Shown: positions 38,399 to 52,785, numbered from the stretch's first letter. The stretch: 64,000 nucleotides of DNA from Membranipora membranacea (GCA_914767715.1 OU612070.1:3053501-3117500); one strand, 5' to 3'. Made by a program: numbers and translations. Notes: generated by a model from the letters alone, not told the origin.

Positions 38399-41300
38399 TT
38401 ATCTGCGTGTTTCATGTTTAACCCATGGTGCTTTATTGACTGTTGCGTCAAATACACCGTTGAGTAACTGTACCTGAACTATCTGTCCATTATTCACTAG
38501 ATTCAAAGGAAGGTAAGCCATAGCTATACTGGAGCCTACCTGCCATCCGTAACAACCTGAAGTCGTGTTACCAACAACCTGTAATAAAATACTTAGGGCG
38601 TAAAATAAGCACAAGTCATCATCTCTCATTTCTGCAGCTTGGTTTTATAATGCGGATATTGATAGAGCTCACAAGTATAGTCTTTAACATCTAAGCTTGG
38701 GTAACAATACAAGAGAGGTTCACTTTGATCCCAGAGTACATCATACGGATCCCTGACTGCTGCCTGTTTGTTCTCAGAGTGTCACATAAAGGTCACAGCC
38801 GATCCGGACTTGGTTTGTGTAAAGCTCACCTCATCATTCAGTAGTACAGTCTCATCCCCCTCAGGATCCACTTCATCAGTACCGTGTAGTGTGAGGAAAC
38901 ACAACTTCCTCTTTAGTCCCGCTGACTTAATCTCCTGTAGTGCTGTCTTACCGATAAAATCTCCAGCCTTCAATAGAGTAAATAAAAACATAAAAGGACT
39001 TCATTAAAGTTAAGCTGTAGAGTGTAAGAACTTTATACTCTTAGGTGTATACATACTAGTATTCTTATTGAGTTTAAGACAATTTACAACATAGTCATAG
39101 TGGTCCCTCATCATTTGTTACAAAAATAAAAAGAAAACCTCTGCACCTACGTGTATTTTACCAAAGTGGTAAACTGAAGGTGCAGGTAAAAAACCGGGCC
39201 ATGAAATAGTTGGACAGAATTCACCATCAATACGACGATCAACGCTCTCAAAAGTGGTTCAGATGAAGCCTTCCCTCACACTATAAAACTGATTTCAGTT
39301 ATATCAGAGAAATCACCCTCTTGTTCAAAATCCCATAAATACAAACTCAGAGTTAGGAGTTATCTGCCCACATTGATTGAGAGGATAACTCTTAACTTAT
39401 TCATGTCCATAGTTCAAATAGTCACAATCAGACAATGAGAACTTTTACAGGATACAAAACAGATTTCATAAAGAGTCAGAAAACTGGAAGTGTTATTCAT
39501 ACAACACTCAGAGCGTATCATAGAACTGTATGAAGTTACTTTTACCCATAGACTTAATAATAAACCTAGACAGGACACTGTATGGAGCATTAGCATTGAG
39601 GCAGTGAGGCACTTAATTATGGTGACGCGACGTCACTGGAGGGTGTAGAAACAGTGAATTTTACCCATAGCTATCATTGATTTACCTGTCCCAGCTCTGG
39701 TTAAATGTTGATAACTCAATTGGTTTCAATCGGGATTTAAGTTTGAAAATTGCAATAAATTCAGCAGCTTCTGCCGATCATTTTAATAGTCTATTTAGCT
39801 TCGTAGCTCAAATATTATCAATAAAGCAAGCTATTGAAAACGGTGCATAGACTTAAAGCTATAATTTTTTTTGCAGTTTCAGTCCTGAATAAATGCTTAT
39901 ATCTCAAACAATTTTGATGGAATTTTGAGTTTGAAAATTGCAATAGACTCAGCAGCTTCTGGTGATCATTTTGATAGTCTGTTTAGCTTTGTAGCACAAT
40001 TATTATCAAAAAAGCAAGCTATTAAAAACGGTGCATAGACTCAAAACTATAACTTTTTTTGCAGTTTCAACCTTGATTTGAAGTTTATTGTCTAATCAAT
40101 TTTAATGGGATTTCAAGTTTGAAAATTGCAATAGACTCAGCAGCTTATGGGGCTCATTTTGAAGGTCTGTTCAGCGTTGTAGCTCAGGTATAACCGGGGA
40201 GTTTAGGACTTTCCTCCTTGTTATAACCGAACAAGCAAGGACAATACCTAGCAGGCAAAGGAAAGTATAGTCATTGTATCACAGTCATACTGGTGGTTCA
40301 GAAAGCCTGGCCTGGTCTGGCCTGGCTTATCCATTGTGAACAAATAGTGCTTAGCTTGATGAGTGTTACAACTGCTGTGTACTCAGAAATCTAGAAATCT
40401 GTTGCTATATTGCTGACTTCAGCAGACCCAATAAACATAATAGTATTTCAAAAGTTCATAAGATAGTGTTTCGTGGTCAGAATTGATGTATTATGTTTCC
40501 TAAATTACTGGACTTAGCTGTTGCTTGTTTATCAGGCTGCTAATATAAGGTAAGAACGAGGAGAATGCTGCCGGGCAGGAGGTCTCCCTTTACTTTTGAC
40601 CCACCGAAGTGACCATTATATTAGCTACACAGAATATCGTCTACTATGAACTTCAATTTTATTTGAAGCTTTGCGAGGTCCAGCCTTGACTTGTTTACTT
40701 CCAACTATCTCGTTTGGTCACATTTCAATAATGGTGGTGGATATTTTGTCTAAGATCATGACATTTCTTATTGTGTATGCCTGGCTCAAAATGAGCAAAA
40801 AAGCATTAAAAAAAAGCAAGGATGAAATTAGTCATTTCTTTGGTAATTGTGTATTCACCAAGTAAATTCAATTGCTTCAATGCTTCCTCAGTTATTCCAA
40901 GGAAGAAAGTCCTGAACTTCATGGTTATACTTGAGCTACAAGGCAGAACAGACCATCAAAATGATCTCCACAAGCTAATGAATCTATTGCAATTTTTAAA
41001 CTCAAAGTCCCATCAAAATTGATAAGGAAATAAACTTTAAAACAGGGCTGAAACTGCAAAAAAAATTATAGCTTCGAGTCTAAGCACCGTTTTCAATAGC
41101 TTGCTTTTTTGATAATATTTGAGCTACAAAGCTAAACAGACTATCAAAATGGTCACAAGAAGCTGCTGAGTCTATTGCAATTTTCAAACTCAAAATTCAA
41201 TCAAAATTGTTTGAGATATAAGCATTTATTCAGGACTGAAACTGCAAAAAAAACTATAGCTTCGAGTCTATGCACTGTTTTCAATAGCTTGGTTTTTTGA

Positions 41301-44300
41301 TAATATTTGAGCTATGAAGCTAAACAGACTATCAAAATGGTCACAAGAAGCTGCTGAGTCTATTGCAATTTTCAAACTTAAAATTCAATCAAAATGGTTT
41401 GAGATATAAGCATTTATTCAGGACTGAAACTGCAAAAAAAATTATAGCTTTAAGTCTATGCACCGTTTTCAATAGCTTGCTATTTTGATAATATTTGAGC
41501 TATGAAGCTAAAAAGACTATCAAAATGATCACCAGAAGCTGCTGAATCTATTGCAATTTTCAAACTTGAATTCCGATCGAAGCCAATTGAGTTATCAACA
41601 TTTAACCAGTAAAAATCACTGTTTCTACACCCTCCAGTGACGTCGCATCACCATAATTAAGTGCCTCACTTCAGCTATATACAGTGTCCTGTCTAGGTTT
41701 ATTATTAAGTCTATGCTTTTACCTAATAAATACAAAGGTATGTACCTGCGTATGTTCATATGTGTATGCGTATGTAAATATTATTATGCATACACACATG
41801 TACACATGCATATCCATATGTGTACATACATTCATACAGACATACAATACATACAATGTTTATACATACAATCGATGAAAAAGATATGAAATTATTAATA
41901 CTTACTTTGTTCAACTTTACAAACATTCCTAAGCCAGCCTCGAGTGCATTTCCATCCTTGGTCATCTGCATAAAAAATTATAACACTCTGTTATAAATGT
42001 GTGTCGACAAACCAAGATTTGTGAAAAATGTTGGTTCAAATCGCAAGGGTTAGTCACTCACCACATCGTGGCGGCAAAATTGTGTGTACCTTAAGGGTGA
42101 GGCTGCAATGTCTGCGCCAATTTGCTCTCAGTTTGTAGGCAGGTGACTAGGATATAAGAAGCTCGGCATGTCGCATTAACATGACATAGATGGAGTCTGT
42201 GACTGTCTCACATCTTTAGAATAATATCCGATTGCTGGTAGGAGTCAGGAGTTGTCTGACGGTTAAGGGTAAGGACTTGTGATCTAATGATCCAGGTTCG
42301 ATTCCCGGTGCGGGCGGTCATTTCTGATTTGGCTCTGGCACGCCATTCATCCTGGCCAGGTCTGTTCAGATCAGGACCATAAATACAGGAGGCCTACTGT
42401 GTACTTGCGCGCAGTGTAAAGATCCCCCTCTGAGTAGCCAGTAATGGCGGGCAATGGTATAGGGTACTACCCCACACAAGCCAACTGCGCTTAAGCAACT
42501 AGAACCCAATGGTCCTGCATTTCGGTAAAGATTGTGGCACATATGAGCCATAACTATTGTTGTTATCAGATCAAAAGATTGTGTAACTGACCTCACGACC
42601 CCAGCCTCTCATTCCCTTCTCCTGTCTCAGAGCATCCAGAGCAAATTTGCCAAACTTCACCAAACCAAACTCTTTACCAGCTTCTGTGATAGCTTCATAT
42701 AAAGGTAACATACCATCCCTCTTCACAAACAGCTCCCAGCCAAGTTCACCTGGGGGTTAAAACAAATGATTACGATCACTGGCTTAACAGCGATAACCGG
42801 GTCTAAATAACTTTCCAATCAGAAATAAGAAGAATATGGCAAAAGCATGATAGTAAACAAAATGCAAAAGGGTTAGTACCATTCAAACTGTCATCACTGC
42901 ATTGCTACGCAGTATTAATTTTACCGATCTACTTGTTTCCTAATTTCATATAGCACAAGAGTTAGGCTTCGCTTGATTGAATTTAAGCACAAGGGCATTC
43001 CACAATACTCCAGATACCCCTTTGCATTCAAGGCAAAAGTGGTCATCATATATGCCTTATTTTTACTTGATGGCGAAAGAGGATCTGGCTTTACCCATGT
43101 GCAGTCAATCGATTCGGGTTGGTTATCTTTGCATGGTAGCGTTTGAATCTATCCACATGTTTATGTGTTTCTGAATGGAAAACTGGACCCACCCGCAAGT
43201 GGAATAAGTAAGCAAGTCAACAAGCAAATAGGTCATTCGATCTACTCTAAAGGAACTGGTAGTATGAGTAGAGCTGATGATTAATATTTTTAATTATTTA
43301 TTATTTTTATTTAAAAACGGGTGTCCTCCCCTCAATCCTGATAAAACATACTCCATAAAACCTACCTGTATATGACAGCCTGAAGGCGTGGACATCAACA
43401 CCAGCCAGCTTTACATCCTTCTGTGTCATGAAGGGCCACTCGGCCTCTGTCACGTCTTGGTCAGTGAGTTTAGACATGACATCACGAGATTTGGGACCAG
43501 CCACACTAAGTACCATGTAGTCGTCTGAGATCAGTTTAAATGAGATATCGAAATCATTCTTCTTAGCAATATTCTCCATCCATCTACAAAGTTGAAAAAG
43601 AGTAATTCATCGTAATATGGAATAAGTATCAAATGATGATTTAAAGTCAAACTCTGCTGTGAGAATGACACAGTACCTGTGGTTCAGGCTGATGACAAGC
43701 CATGGCTTTTAAGTTTGGGAAAAGGGATTTCAACATATTAGATAATGTTTGAGTCTGACGTGGGGTTTTATTTGTCTCTGTGCATGTTATGATTAGGAGA
43801 AGTAACAAGTCCATCAATGATTAAATTTATGTGTGTACTCTCCCATCAATAACTGTACCTTGCCTTAGCTTTAATCATCATGGCACAAAATGACCATGCA
43901 TTAACCAGTTTAACTTCTATGTTAACCTGGTGAATGCATAAATCTGTGTTACCTGAGATCATGAAGCTCCGATCCACCCCCGGTGATACACCAGTATCTG
44001 CCAGGCTCCATACATGTAACAGTATGCTCAGCCATAATAGTACCTCGAGATGTGAGCATGTGTGATACTTTTATCTCTCCGAGCTGTCCGGAAAAAAAGA
44101 CATGCAACTGTTAAAACTGATTTATGGTTACAGTATTTTCATGTGTTGACAATGAAAACATCTAAAGTGGTCACAATATTGAACAGTTGTGATTATTATA
44201 TTACCTGCGGCACTTCATTTCCGTAGATGTAGTCAATGAGTTTAGCGCTGTCTGGTCCAGTCAGCTCATATTTACCGAACGAAGTCAGATCAACTACTCC

Positions 44301-47300
44301 ACAATTCTCAAGAACTCCCCGGCACTCTCGGCCGACAGGCTCAAACCAGTTAGTACGTCTGAAGCTAGGCTTGTATCCAGCCTCGTCTCCTGGTAGAGCA
44401 TACCAGTCTGCAGTCTCCCAACCTTAAAATAGATCAGATGACTTGAAAGTAGTTATCTTGTTATTTTCATTCTTATTTATTGGAGTTATGTTACCTTTTT
44501 GGGATGTAGTAGTCTTTCTGTGTCATTGTTTGCTTTTATGTCCAACTGCCAAAACATCTGAGACATTTAAAGAAATACAAGCCTCTTTGTAACCAACTCT
44601 TAGATATAACAATTTAATATTTGCTATGCATTAATATTTTTACAATAATCTCACTTGCCCTCAAAATTTGCAACGAGCAGTTCTAAAGTTAATACTATAC
44701 CACACAACACGATAGCTCACCGGCAGAAAAAGAGAAGTGTGCTCCCATTTCCTTCTGTTTCTCGTATATTGGGGTTGTCCTGTATGTCGGCCGGCCGGCA
44801 AATCTGTTCTCTTTTGGAAATCCTGGATGGTTATTCATTCCATATGTTTCTCTGGCCTTAGCTAAAAGGAAATCTCTGTAAAAAAACATGATACCTTGCA
44901 ATCAAAATGCAAATGTACTGCTGCTAGAGAGAACAGAGCGATTCCCTTTGATCAAAATTGAGGATTTCATTATCGGTTGTGGCCCACAAAAAAAAGAAAA
45001 CTAACGAACGAGGCACAGACTCAATTACAAGCCCATCATAGGTCTATCGGCGTCATAGCTTTTAAGTTAATCAAAAGTTAAATCCAAATTCAAACAGCGA
45101 ATCTAGCATGATATATGCTGATAAATAGACATATAACTTACTTGGTGCACCAGGTAGGATTATATCTGTTGCAGTCAGCGTCTATGAGTTCATATGGAGG
45201 CTCACCGTGTATTATATAATGTGAGAGGTAATCAGCGAATCCAGGTGAATGCACAATACCATAGCTATGAAAACAACAGTAAGAATAGAAGGAGGCTCGG
45301 TATGAATTTGACGTGTTTATGAGTGGTGCGCATTGTGGGGCGGTCCTTAGGTTTCCCTTCTGTTCTTTCCGAGAGACTCATGAGCAGTTGGTGTAAAACT
45401 GGGACTGACTGAGCAAGTCTTTCGGGCAAGATGCTGACACCACCACGGCCATGGAGGCTCAACCACAGGACTTCTAGTATGTTTGAACCAAACCATATCC
45501 ATTGAGATTAGGTTGAAGATTTGTATGAATATTTTGCATCAAGAGAGAATAGATAATAGAGAATAGAGAATAGGTTGATAACATCTAGCTGAGTACCAAT
45601 TTATGGCAACTGCATCATTTCAGCCGTCATGAGAATCAGCAAGATTCCAAGCTAGAGTTTTTTTGACACTGTACATTCCCACACAGTTCAATATACTTTC
45701 ATACTTACGTATGTGACATGGACACCCAGTAGTTGTGGAGGCCTTGGAACGGCCCACATTGTGGTAGTACATCAGGTCCATAGGTTATAGGTCCTGAGAC
45801 TACAGTTTGTATACTAGCTGTCTCTAATACAGGACAGAGTCTCATGGCAGCCTCAGAACTGTCAGAGATTCTGTCTAAGTCTGGCTGAAACAGCTCCTTA
45901 CCAAACCCTGTTAAATTCGGATAACATTGATATTATTTAATATCAACCCAGCAGCCGAACAATAATGTCAACGTGGCCACACTGACTTCAATATTTAAGA
46001 TTTTCCAATAATGTAGAGTTGATCTAATCTATGTACCTAGTGAGCCATCTCCTAAATCTAGCATTGGACACACAAAATCTCCATTCAGATACTCCTAAGT
46101 TCTCATGGGAATGGGTTATGATATAACATGTTCAGCCTACCATTTCATTTTCCATTTCAATCTACATTTTCCTTCCACCCACTGATTAAGGGAGTTGTCT
46201 GCTTAGCGTCAGAGAGAAGACAATCCAAGTGTATTATTGCACCATTTGTCATAGGTAGCGGTTGTTTGATTTATTTTGATATACCCTTCTGACTGACTCT
46301 CCAGAATGGCAAAATATCATCTAGAGAATTTCTCTAAGATAAACTTACATATTAACTTTAATGAGCTTAAAAGCCATAGAACCGTAAAAGTAGTTACCTT
46401 GTGGTGGTCCTTCATCATACCAGTCATCACATAACGCCATCTTCTCTGGTCTCTCATATGGACCGTATAATAATCCATCTCTCTCCTTTCTCAGGTAGTA
46501 AGAACCTGCCAAACAGATAGATAGACAAGATTATGAAGGACTTTTGGGAAGTAACCAACGTTTCAACCCCTACATTACATCTGGACCAAAGACGACTTAA
46601 AAACCATGTTTCAGTTGGTCAGACAAGACAAGTTTTCAACCTGTGAAACCTGGAAGTTTAGTAAATTATAATATTTTGTTCACAACCAACCTAATATTGC
46701 AATAGGACATTAGGCATTAGCCCACTAGCTCATTAAGTCAGGTTGAATATGATTCATCTTGACTATGCAGACAAATTGAAATAGGCCTGAGACAGATTTA
46801 CCCGTTTAGCATTTCAAAGTGTCACACTTTTCATTAAATCAGAAAACTTCAGAGTATTTCCGGGTTATAACAGAACTCTGCAACTGATCCAATATAAAAT
46901 ATAATACTAAATTACTATCACTATATTTCAACTCATAGAAGGATGAGATCACCATTATTTAGGCAGAAATAAGACAGAATCAATTGCACAAGAATATAAG
47001 CATCATGAACCTTCGTGATTTAATAACATGCTAGATATCAAAATTATATCAATATCAATATATCAAGCTTCCTGAAAATACAGCCCAACGACTGGCCACA
47101 AATATGTACATGGCTTACCGTCGAGATCTCTGATGACTGGAGGTTCAAACCCGAGATCTCTCACCTCAGGTATAGTAGTAGTGATAACATACTGATGGTG
47201 TGCTGCTACAGTAGGTAAGCTTATACCTGCTAACTTACCGACCTCTCTCGCCCACAGACCTGAAACACCACCACAGTGTGTATACCAAACGATATTATCA

Positions 47301-50300
47301 CATCATGGGATTTTTCTGGTTATAATCTTCTGATTGATCAATATTATAAAATATAGGCATGTTGAGTGAATAAAATTGCTGCTCACCCTACTGAAATAAT
47401 TCTTTTGTTCTTTTACGCATCACCCTACCCGGGCTTTTTGTATTATTTTGACATTTTGAAGCGGAGAGAGTTATCCTCTTTTGAGTACAAGAACTGGGTC
47501 CCATAGTACTCATGCTGCACCCTATACCTGTTCTTGCCAGAAACGGGGCTACTCTTTATATCGAAGAGGCGGAGGGGGTTCTTTTTACTGCGAGTGGGGT
47601 GAGCAAACACACTGTGGACCTCCAGAGTTTTTAGTCCTGTTCCGCAAGGACCTGGCTAGGATGAATGGTGTGCCAGTACCAAATCAGAAATGGCTGCCTC
47701 AAAGTTCACAAGCCCGTACCCTTAACCATTAGACCACTCCTGACTCCTGAGAGAAATCATTGATGTAATTGTACTTTTAAGGTTTTGAGAGTTGTTCCTT
47801 CTTTTTATGTGGGCAGATAAGTCATAAGTATTGAGAACAGTAACCTGCCTAGGACTTATACAATTTACAATACATAAGTAAAGGCTACCAACTCGTTAAG
47901 CAAGTAACTAAACCAACCTCCTGCGTTGACAACATGTTTAGTTTTAATATTTCCTTTGCTTGTAGCCACATCCCACAATCCATCTTCTCGGAGGTTTGTT
48001 GCTGTGACGTCACAGTGCTGTATGACCTGAGCACCGTTGTTACGAGCAGCTATAGAGAAAGCCTGAGTCATAGAGTATGGATCAACATGTCCATCTGCTG
48101 GATTATATAAGCCTAAAATTACCTACAGCATCAAAATTAATCATGAGTTAACATCCACTTTGTTTTATAATAGGTCTTGTGAGGCTCATTAACTATGCCT
48201 AGGGTGGGCAGACATTGGTAACCGAGACTTTTTAGCGTGAAGCAATAGGGTAATTGTGTTTGGAGCCTCAGAATTTCAGAGAACCAAGCAATGAGGCAAA
48301 CACATCAAATGTCAAAGGTCAAGGTTCCTCAGGATGCCTAATCTCTTATATGCTAGGGACAATCTTAAACCATGTCTTGGGTAATATTTACTACATATGA
48401 CATAAGGAGTGGATGCAGTGTATTTTTAGGGAGGATGTTTACCTTATCCAAATTAAGAAGTGGATGTAGCTCGTGTATACGCTCAGGGGTGATAAGGGAA
48501 ACAGGGGCCTGATGCCATCGAGCTCTGCTGTACTGATATTTCATCTCATCCGCTCGTGTCTCACTCTCTGCTAGTCTTATACTACCAGGGTTGTGAAACC
48601 CAATCTCCTGCAAATACACAAACAATCATCATTTTCTAGTCTCAAGACTGAATTTTTAAAGCTGATGTTTGAACAAAGGATTAATAATATTTGTGCTTGC
48701 ATGGCTATATCACAACCATCAAACCGTTCGGATATAGCAACCAGGAAATCTCAAAGCAGACATGCCCTTGTATTAACAACTGAGCCCTAAGAGCATTTTC
48801 AATCCAATACTGGGCCCGCTGGATGACAAAGATGTTATGGTATGGTGTGAGATCCATACAAGTATTTGCACATGTTGAGTCCCCCAAACTCCAACCCCAC
48901 TCCCCTCCCCGTCCAGCAGATTGTTAAGTACATCAGGCCTTCAAACATAAGATTTAGATGTTTGCGCTTCATCTCCCTCAATAACCCTTATATTTAGAGG
49001 CTACCATTACCTAAAATTTATGTAATCTGTATGTGTGGCTAGATGATTGTATGGGCAAGCTTTGCAACACTGTCAATAATAAGCATCGCCATGTATGATT
49101 ATGTAGCTGTAAAACAAATTCTCAGAAAACTACTTATACAGCCACATTATGATACAAAATGACCAGAGGGCTTGAATGGTGTGTTATGTCACAATTTAGC
49201 TAAAATTGCCCTGAGTTTAATGCTTTATTGGGGATGGCCTAGAAACAATGTAATCTACAAGCCAAGTTCTAAACTTACTCAATGTATCTGATCTGCAGAC
49301 AGGCAATACGGGCTAAAAATTCCCATACTTTCCTGCCATGAATATTGCATATTTATCAATAAATGTCTCATATCCAGATGAGATTCTCAGTCTTATGAAA
49401 TGGTAAGATAAATGTGAATCGCAGGATTGCTTTTAATATATTATCCTATTATTATCAATCATGTACATGATAGTATTAGATGACATTCTCTGCAGAGTGA
49501 ATACTATTATAACAACTCCCTCTAGTTGAGAACATACCTGTCCTGTTTCTCCTGCGATGGTGTTGAGAACATGCATAGCATAGTAATGAAGGCGTTTGAA
49601 GTTAGTGACTCCATTGTAGTAAGCCGTCAATCCAGCCTGCAACAATTAGAATTTATCAAAGTCACATAGCATATTCTGTGTCAGACAGATTGATGACTAT
49701 AAAAGTGCTACACAAAGGTCAATTTCACCTGTATGATATGTTGGCGGCTGACATAAGGGGGGCTGTCAAACGGAGGTAAAGTTTGGAGGGGCAGCAAACT
49801 ATTGGGACAGCTTTTAAGATAAATGGATTGCGCTTGCAATCTACGTCTTGAAGCAAATACATGAAGTTGTCAAGAGAACTGAACATTTTACTGCATCTTA
49901 CAGCGTGCCATGTAGATCCAGCAGTAAGCTCTGTTTTCTCTAGTAGTATGACATCACTCATTCCCTTCTTAGCGAGGTGCCAGGCCAAGGCCACACCCAC
50001 AGCTCCGCCTCCGATAATCACACAGTTAGCTCCATCCTTCCATTCCTTTGTAGCACTACAAGTGCAAAGTCAACCACATTAAGTAATATTACATAATCTT
50101 AACAAAGTGTGGATGAAGAAATATCTCAGACAAAAGATTCACTATTAGTTTAGGGGATTAGCGTGTGGCTTGTCAGGATGTGACCTGATACAGGAGAGGT
50201 ATACACCCTAGGGTGCTGGGGGCTTGAACAATCAACAATGAAAGCTCCCCCAGTGGGACTCGAACCCACAACTCCTACGGCACTAATCGCCTGGCAGTGA

Positions 50301-51521
50301 ATAGCGATTGCGCCATTTCACCGTCCCCAAAAAAGAATGGGTCGATGGCTTAATTAGATAGCCCGCCATTCACTACTCGGAGTTGTGTTCTCTCATCCCA
50401 TAGCACATTCCAATCCACCATTGTCACCCTATGAAACACAGCGTACGTGTTAGGGTTATTGGCCTTACTTGGCCCATTGCTGGGACCCCTTGTAGTAGGT
50501 TTAGCTGTCTTTCCAGCTTGTCAGCATGTCTTTCCATGCTGTCACATGTCTTTCCATGAGTCAGTCAGTAGATAAGTACTTGAAAAGGTCATTTTCTTAA
50601 CAAGCTAATGATCTCAGCCTCTAGCTTCTCCCATACATTCAAAACAAGAGTAACAGGGGACTCCTTGACTCAAACCCTCCTATCAGCGTTCATTGCATCT
50701 ACAGTCAGCAGCAGCATGTGCATACCTAACGTACCTCATGCCTTTATTTCAACAGGGAAACAAGTTTGGTGATGGCGCAGTTTCTGCAACTTCAAAATAT
50801 CACAGAAAAGAAAGCCGGATCATATTGTAAATTATAAATCTGAGAACATGATTGTGTGTGAGCCTGCCCAAACAAATTTGCTTACCCATGCAAGTGCTTG
50901 TTGGCTTTTTGCCATTATTTGCGGTCTCCGCAATAAACTGGAGTTTGCAGTTTGAAGATGTAGCATAATTATAGAGCAAAATACACAAAACTGGTTCTAA
51001 CCAGTATATATTTGGTAGAATAAAACTAATATAGGTTAGTATGGAAGCCATAATAATATTATAACCATCATAAGTTGAAACCCTATTTTGTTTCCAACAA
51101 AAACCTGAAAATTCCGGCTTTGTGAGGCTTTGGATAGCCCACAGAAAGGTCAAAATGGTTGTGCATAACCAATCAATCTATATATTGACGTTGCAAGGCT
51201 AGAGATAAATTGTTGATGAATATCATAAATTTTCTTTGTCACTTAGATCCTTTGTTTTGACAGTACTTTCATAAAACCAATAACTTGATGGCACAACCTG
51301 CCTGTCAGCATGCATAAGAGCTTCAAAAGCCACCAGAGACGTAAGGGAAAGTGTATTAAGCCTAAGGTGATGGTGGCCTACCTTGTATTTTTGTCGTTAT
51401 CAAGTCGGTATTTGCCTGATGATATGTTATATTTCTGGAGATGTTGTGATGCTGCTGAGATCGGATAAGCCCGACACGCTGTCAGAAGGCGCTTACTGTG
51501 TGCAGCCAGTAGTCCCCTCAT
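38399..51521 (-). CDS. DMGDH: dimethylglycine dehydrogenase, mitochondrial, 863 aa, 17 exons
   Basis: Exons in transcript order: 51521-51382, 50055-49902, 49636-49538, 48607-48443, 48122-47918, 47259-47119, 46505-46398, 45907-45709, 45264-45142, 44875-44721, 44422-44205, 44083-43953, 43583-43366, 42749-42592, 41965-41906, 38967-38830, 38578-38399. All are GT-AG, phases match, total 2592 nt. The enzyme oxidises dimethylglycine to sarcosine in the mitochondrial matrix, using FAD and tetrahydrofolate and passing electrons to ETF. The N-terminus ([20 protein letters not shown]) is a typical mitochondrial presequence. A Rossmann motif GGGAVG lies at 62-67. GSTWHA at 93-98 places His97 at the covalent FAD position. 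The C-terminal half, from about residue 500, is the folate-binding GCV_T fold ([41 protein letters not shown]). [18 protein letters not shown] and [14 protein letters not shown] favour DMGDH over sarcosine dehydrogenase, as does the length (human DMGDH is 866). No defect is seen. Confidence 0.97.
39547..41715. mobile_element. fold-back element with long inverted arms and 8-bp target duplication
   Basis: It is flanked by identical 8-mers CTTTTACC at 39539-39546 and 41716-41723. Ends are CATAGACTTAATAATAAACC on the left and its reverse complement on the right. The inverted arms are very long (about 39547-40256 and 40875-41715). Each arm contains ~187 bp tandem units: three on the left (TTTGAAAATTGCAATA near 39744, 39932, 40118) and four on the right. 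The ~620-bp centre has no transposase-like frame. An 8-bp duplication with ends starting CA fits hAT-class (or P-class) mobility. It lies in the intron between the 60-bp exon 15 and exon 16 of DMGDH. Confidence 0.85.
42241..42500 (+). mobile_element. tRNA-derived SINE
   Basis: The head looks like a tRNA: a perfect B-box GGTTCGATTCC at 42295-42305, preceded by a diverged A-box region (GTCTGACGGTTAAGG). The body (CGCCATTCATCCTGGCCAGG ... GTAGCCAGTAATGGCGGGCA) recurs on the opposite strand at 47455-47749 and 62508-62700. It sits in the intron between DMGDH exons 14 and 15. It is not a functional tRNA gene. Confidence 0.75.
47455..47749 (-). mobile_element. tRNA-derived SINE, second copy
   Basis: Read on the minus strand it begins GGAGTCAGGAGTGGTCTAAT, like the 42241 copy, and continues through the same body (CACACCATTCATCCTAGCCA). 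The B-box is deleted, so Pol III transcription is unlikely. It ends after GAGGATAACTCTCTCCGC. It lies in the intron between DMGDH exons 5 and 6. Confidence 0.7.
50150..50335 (-). mobile_element. second tRNA-derived SINE family
   Basis: On the minus strand, GGTGAAATGGCGCAATCG (A-box-like TGGCGCAATCG) is followed by the perfect B-box GGTTCGAGTCC. The region between the boxes is longer than in most tRNAs, and the ends do not pair as an acceptor stem, so it is a SINE head, not a tRNA. The ~100-bp body differs from the 42241 family. It lies in DMGDH intron 1. Confidence 0.65.
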
Positions 51522-52785
51522 GATTGGTGTCCGCTTGTGGTGACTAAAACCCACCAGCTAGAACTCCGGCCTCGGGTTCTGAACTTTGGAGTACTGCAAA
51601 AAAATGAAAATATGTGTAATCATAATGAACACAGGAAACGGTTCCAATTGTTTTTGTTATCATTTCATGAAATTCACATCCATCCATCAAATGTGCTCCT
51701 GTAAGTGATGAGTGCGAGTAAATTGAGAGAACACACTAAGTGTTCTGTTAGACTGATAAATTTGGTTTGCATAGAAACACAATCCGAGGTAAATAAAGAT
51801 GTCTGTAGGAGAGCCAAATTAAAGTCTATTGGTAGTTGGAACAAGTTTGGTTTCAGGTGCCGCTCAAGAGTGGCCTCGATAGTCGATACACAAACTTTTA
51901 CAATACTTTACTTACGTGTACTTTTGTAGATGTGAAGGGATTTACAAGTTTTGGCTCTTGGTGTCAGTTGATTTCAAAGATCCTCCTTATTTAACAGCTA
52001 ACAAATCACAGATAATGATCTAGCTTTGTCCAGGGCATGTCCCAGGGTTTGTTATTAATTTCACATAGCCTCTGCACCAATCATCTTGACGGGTAGCACA
52101 CACACGCCACTAACAAATTATTTACAACTTATTTGATATACTGCTATTTATTTGTCCAATCAAACTGTCACACAGAGAGGAGGGTGCTGCAGCTATAACC
52201 ATTGTGATTGGTAGATTCTTATATATACTAGAACTCAAACAGGAGCAGACAACCACTTCCTGATGCTATGCCAGCAAGACCTGGATTGATTAATCCGACT
52301 TACGGCCATAGATAAGCATTGAGACTCTCCATCTCAATATCCATGGATTGTGCTCAGGCACTTTAAGTTATTTTTGCGTGAAGCAGATTTGCTGAAAAAG
52401 TCGGTTTCAATATTCAATACAACCCTCTTGCCGTCTTACTAGATTTGATCGGTTAAATTTCGAAAAGAGCTCAGTTTGCCTTCGATCAACAACATAATTC
52501 AATAATTTATACTGTGCCCAAGGCTATGGGAAATAGTTTGATATATTTCATTGGTTCTCTTATAGTCGTCGTCTAAAACTATAAGGGAAATGGTATTTAT
52601 TCCTTTTGATGGTGGGCCAGTGGACATAACCGCAGCTCTGACTGCCAAGAAGTGAACTAAGCTTTTGAGTGTCTCAAAAGATTTTATTCTTCATTACAAT
52701 ATCAATAACTGCATCGTACTATGAGATAAACTTGTCATCTTGATTGACCAAAAAATCGAAGAATTCGCAAATAAATATTGAGTCA
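51522..52785. other. DMGDH upstream region, no gene seen
   Basis: This stretch between DMGDH and the minus-strand lectin should hold the DMGDH promoter. I find no convincing promoter motif and no supported exon. The AATAAA of the lectin gene lies at its right side. Confidence 0.45.
52683..52688 (-). terminator. polyadenylation signal for the C-type lectin
   Basis: On the minus strand AATAAA lies about 100 bases after the lectin stop codon at 52786. Confidence 0.55.

Noticed and set aside
50230-50330. Possible functional tRNA gene on the minus strand
   Set aside because: Both internal promoter boxes are present, but the ends do not form an acceptor stem and the spacing is too long, so it is a SINE head.
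38399-51521. Sarcosine dehydrogenase as the name for the large oxidoreductase
   Set aside because: The domain order is shared, but the length (863) and segments such as [18 protein letters not shown] and [14 protein letters not shown] fit DMGDH better.
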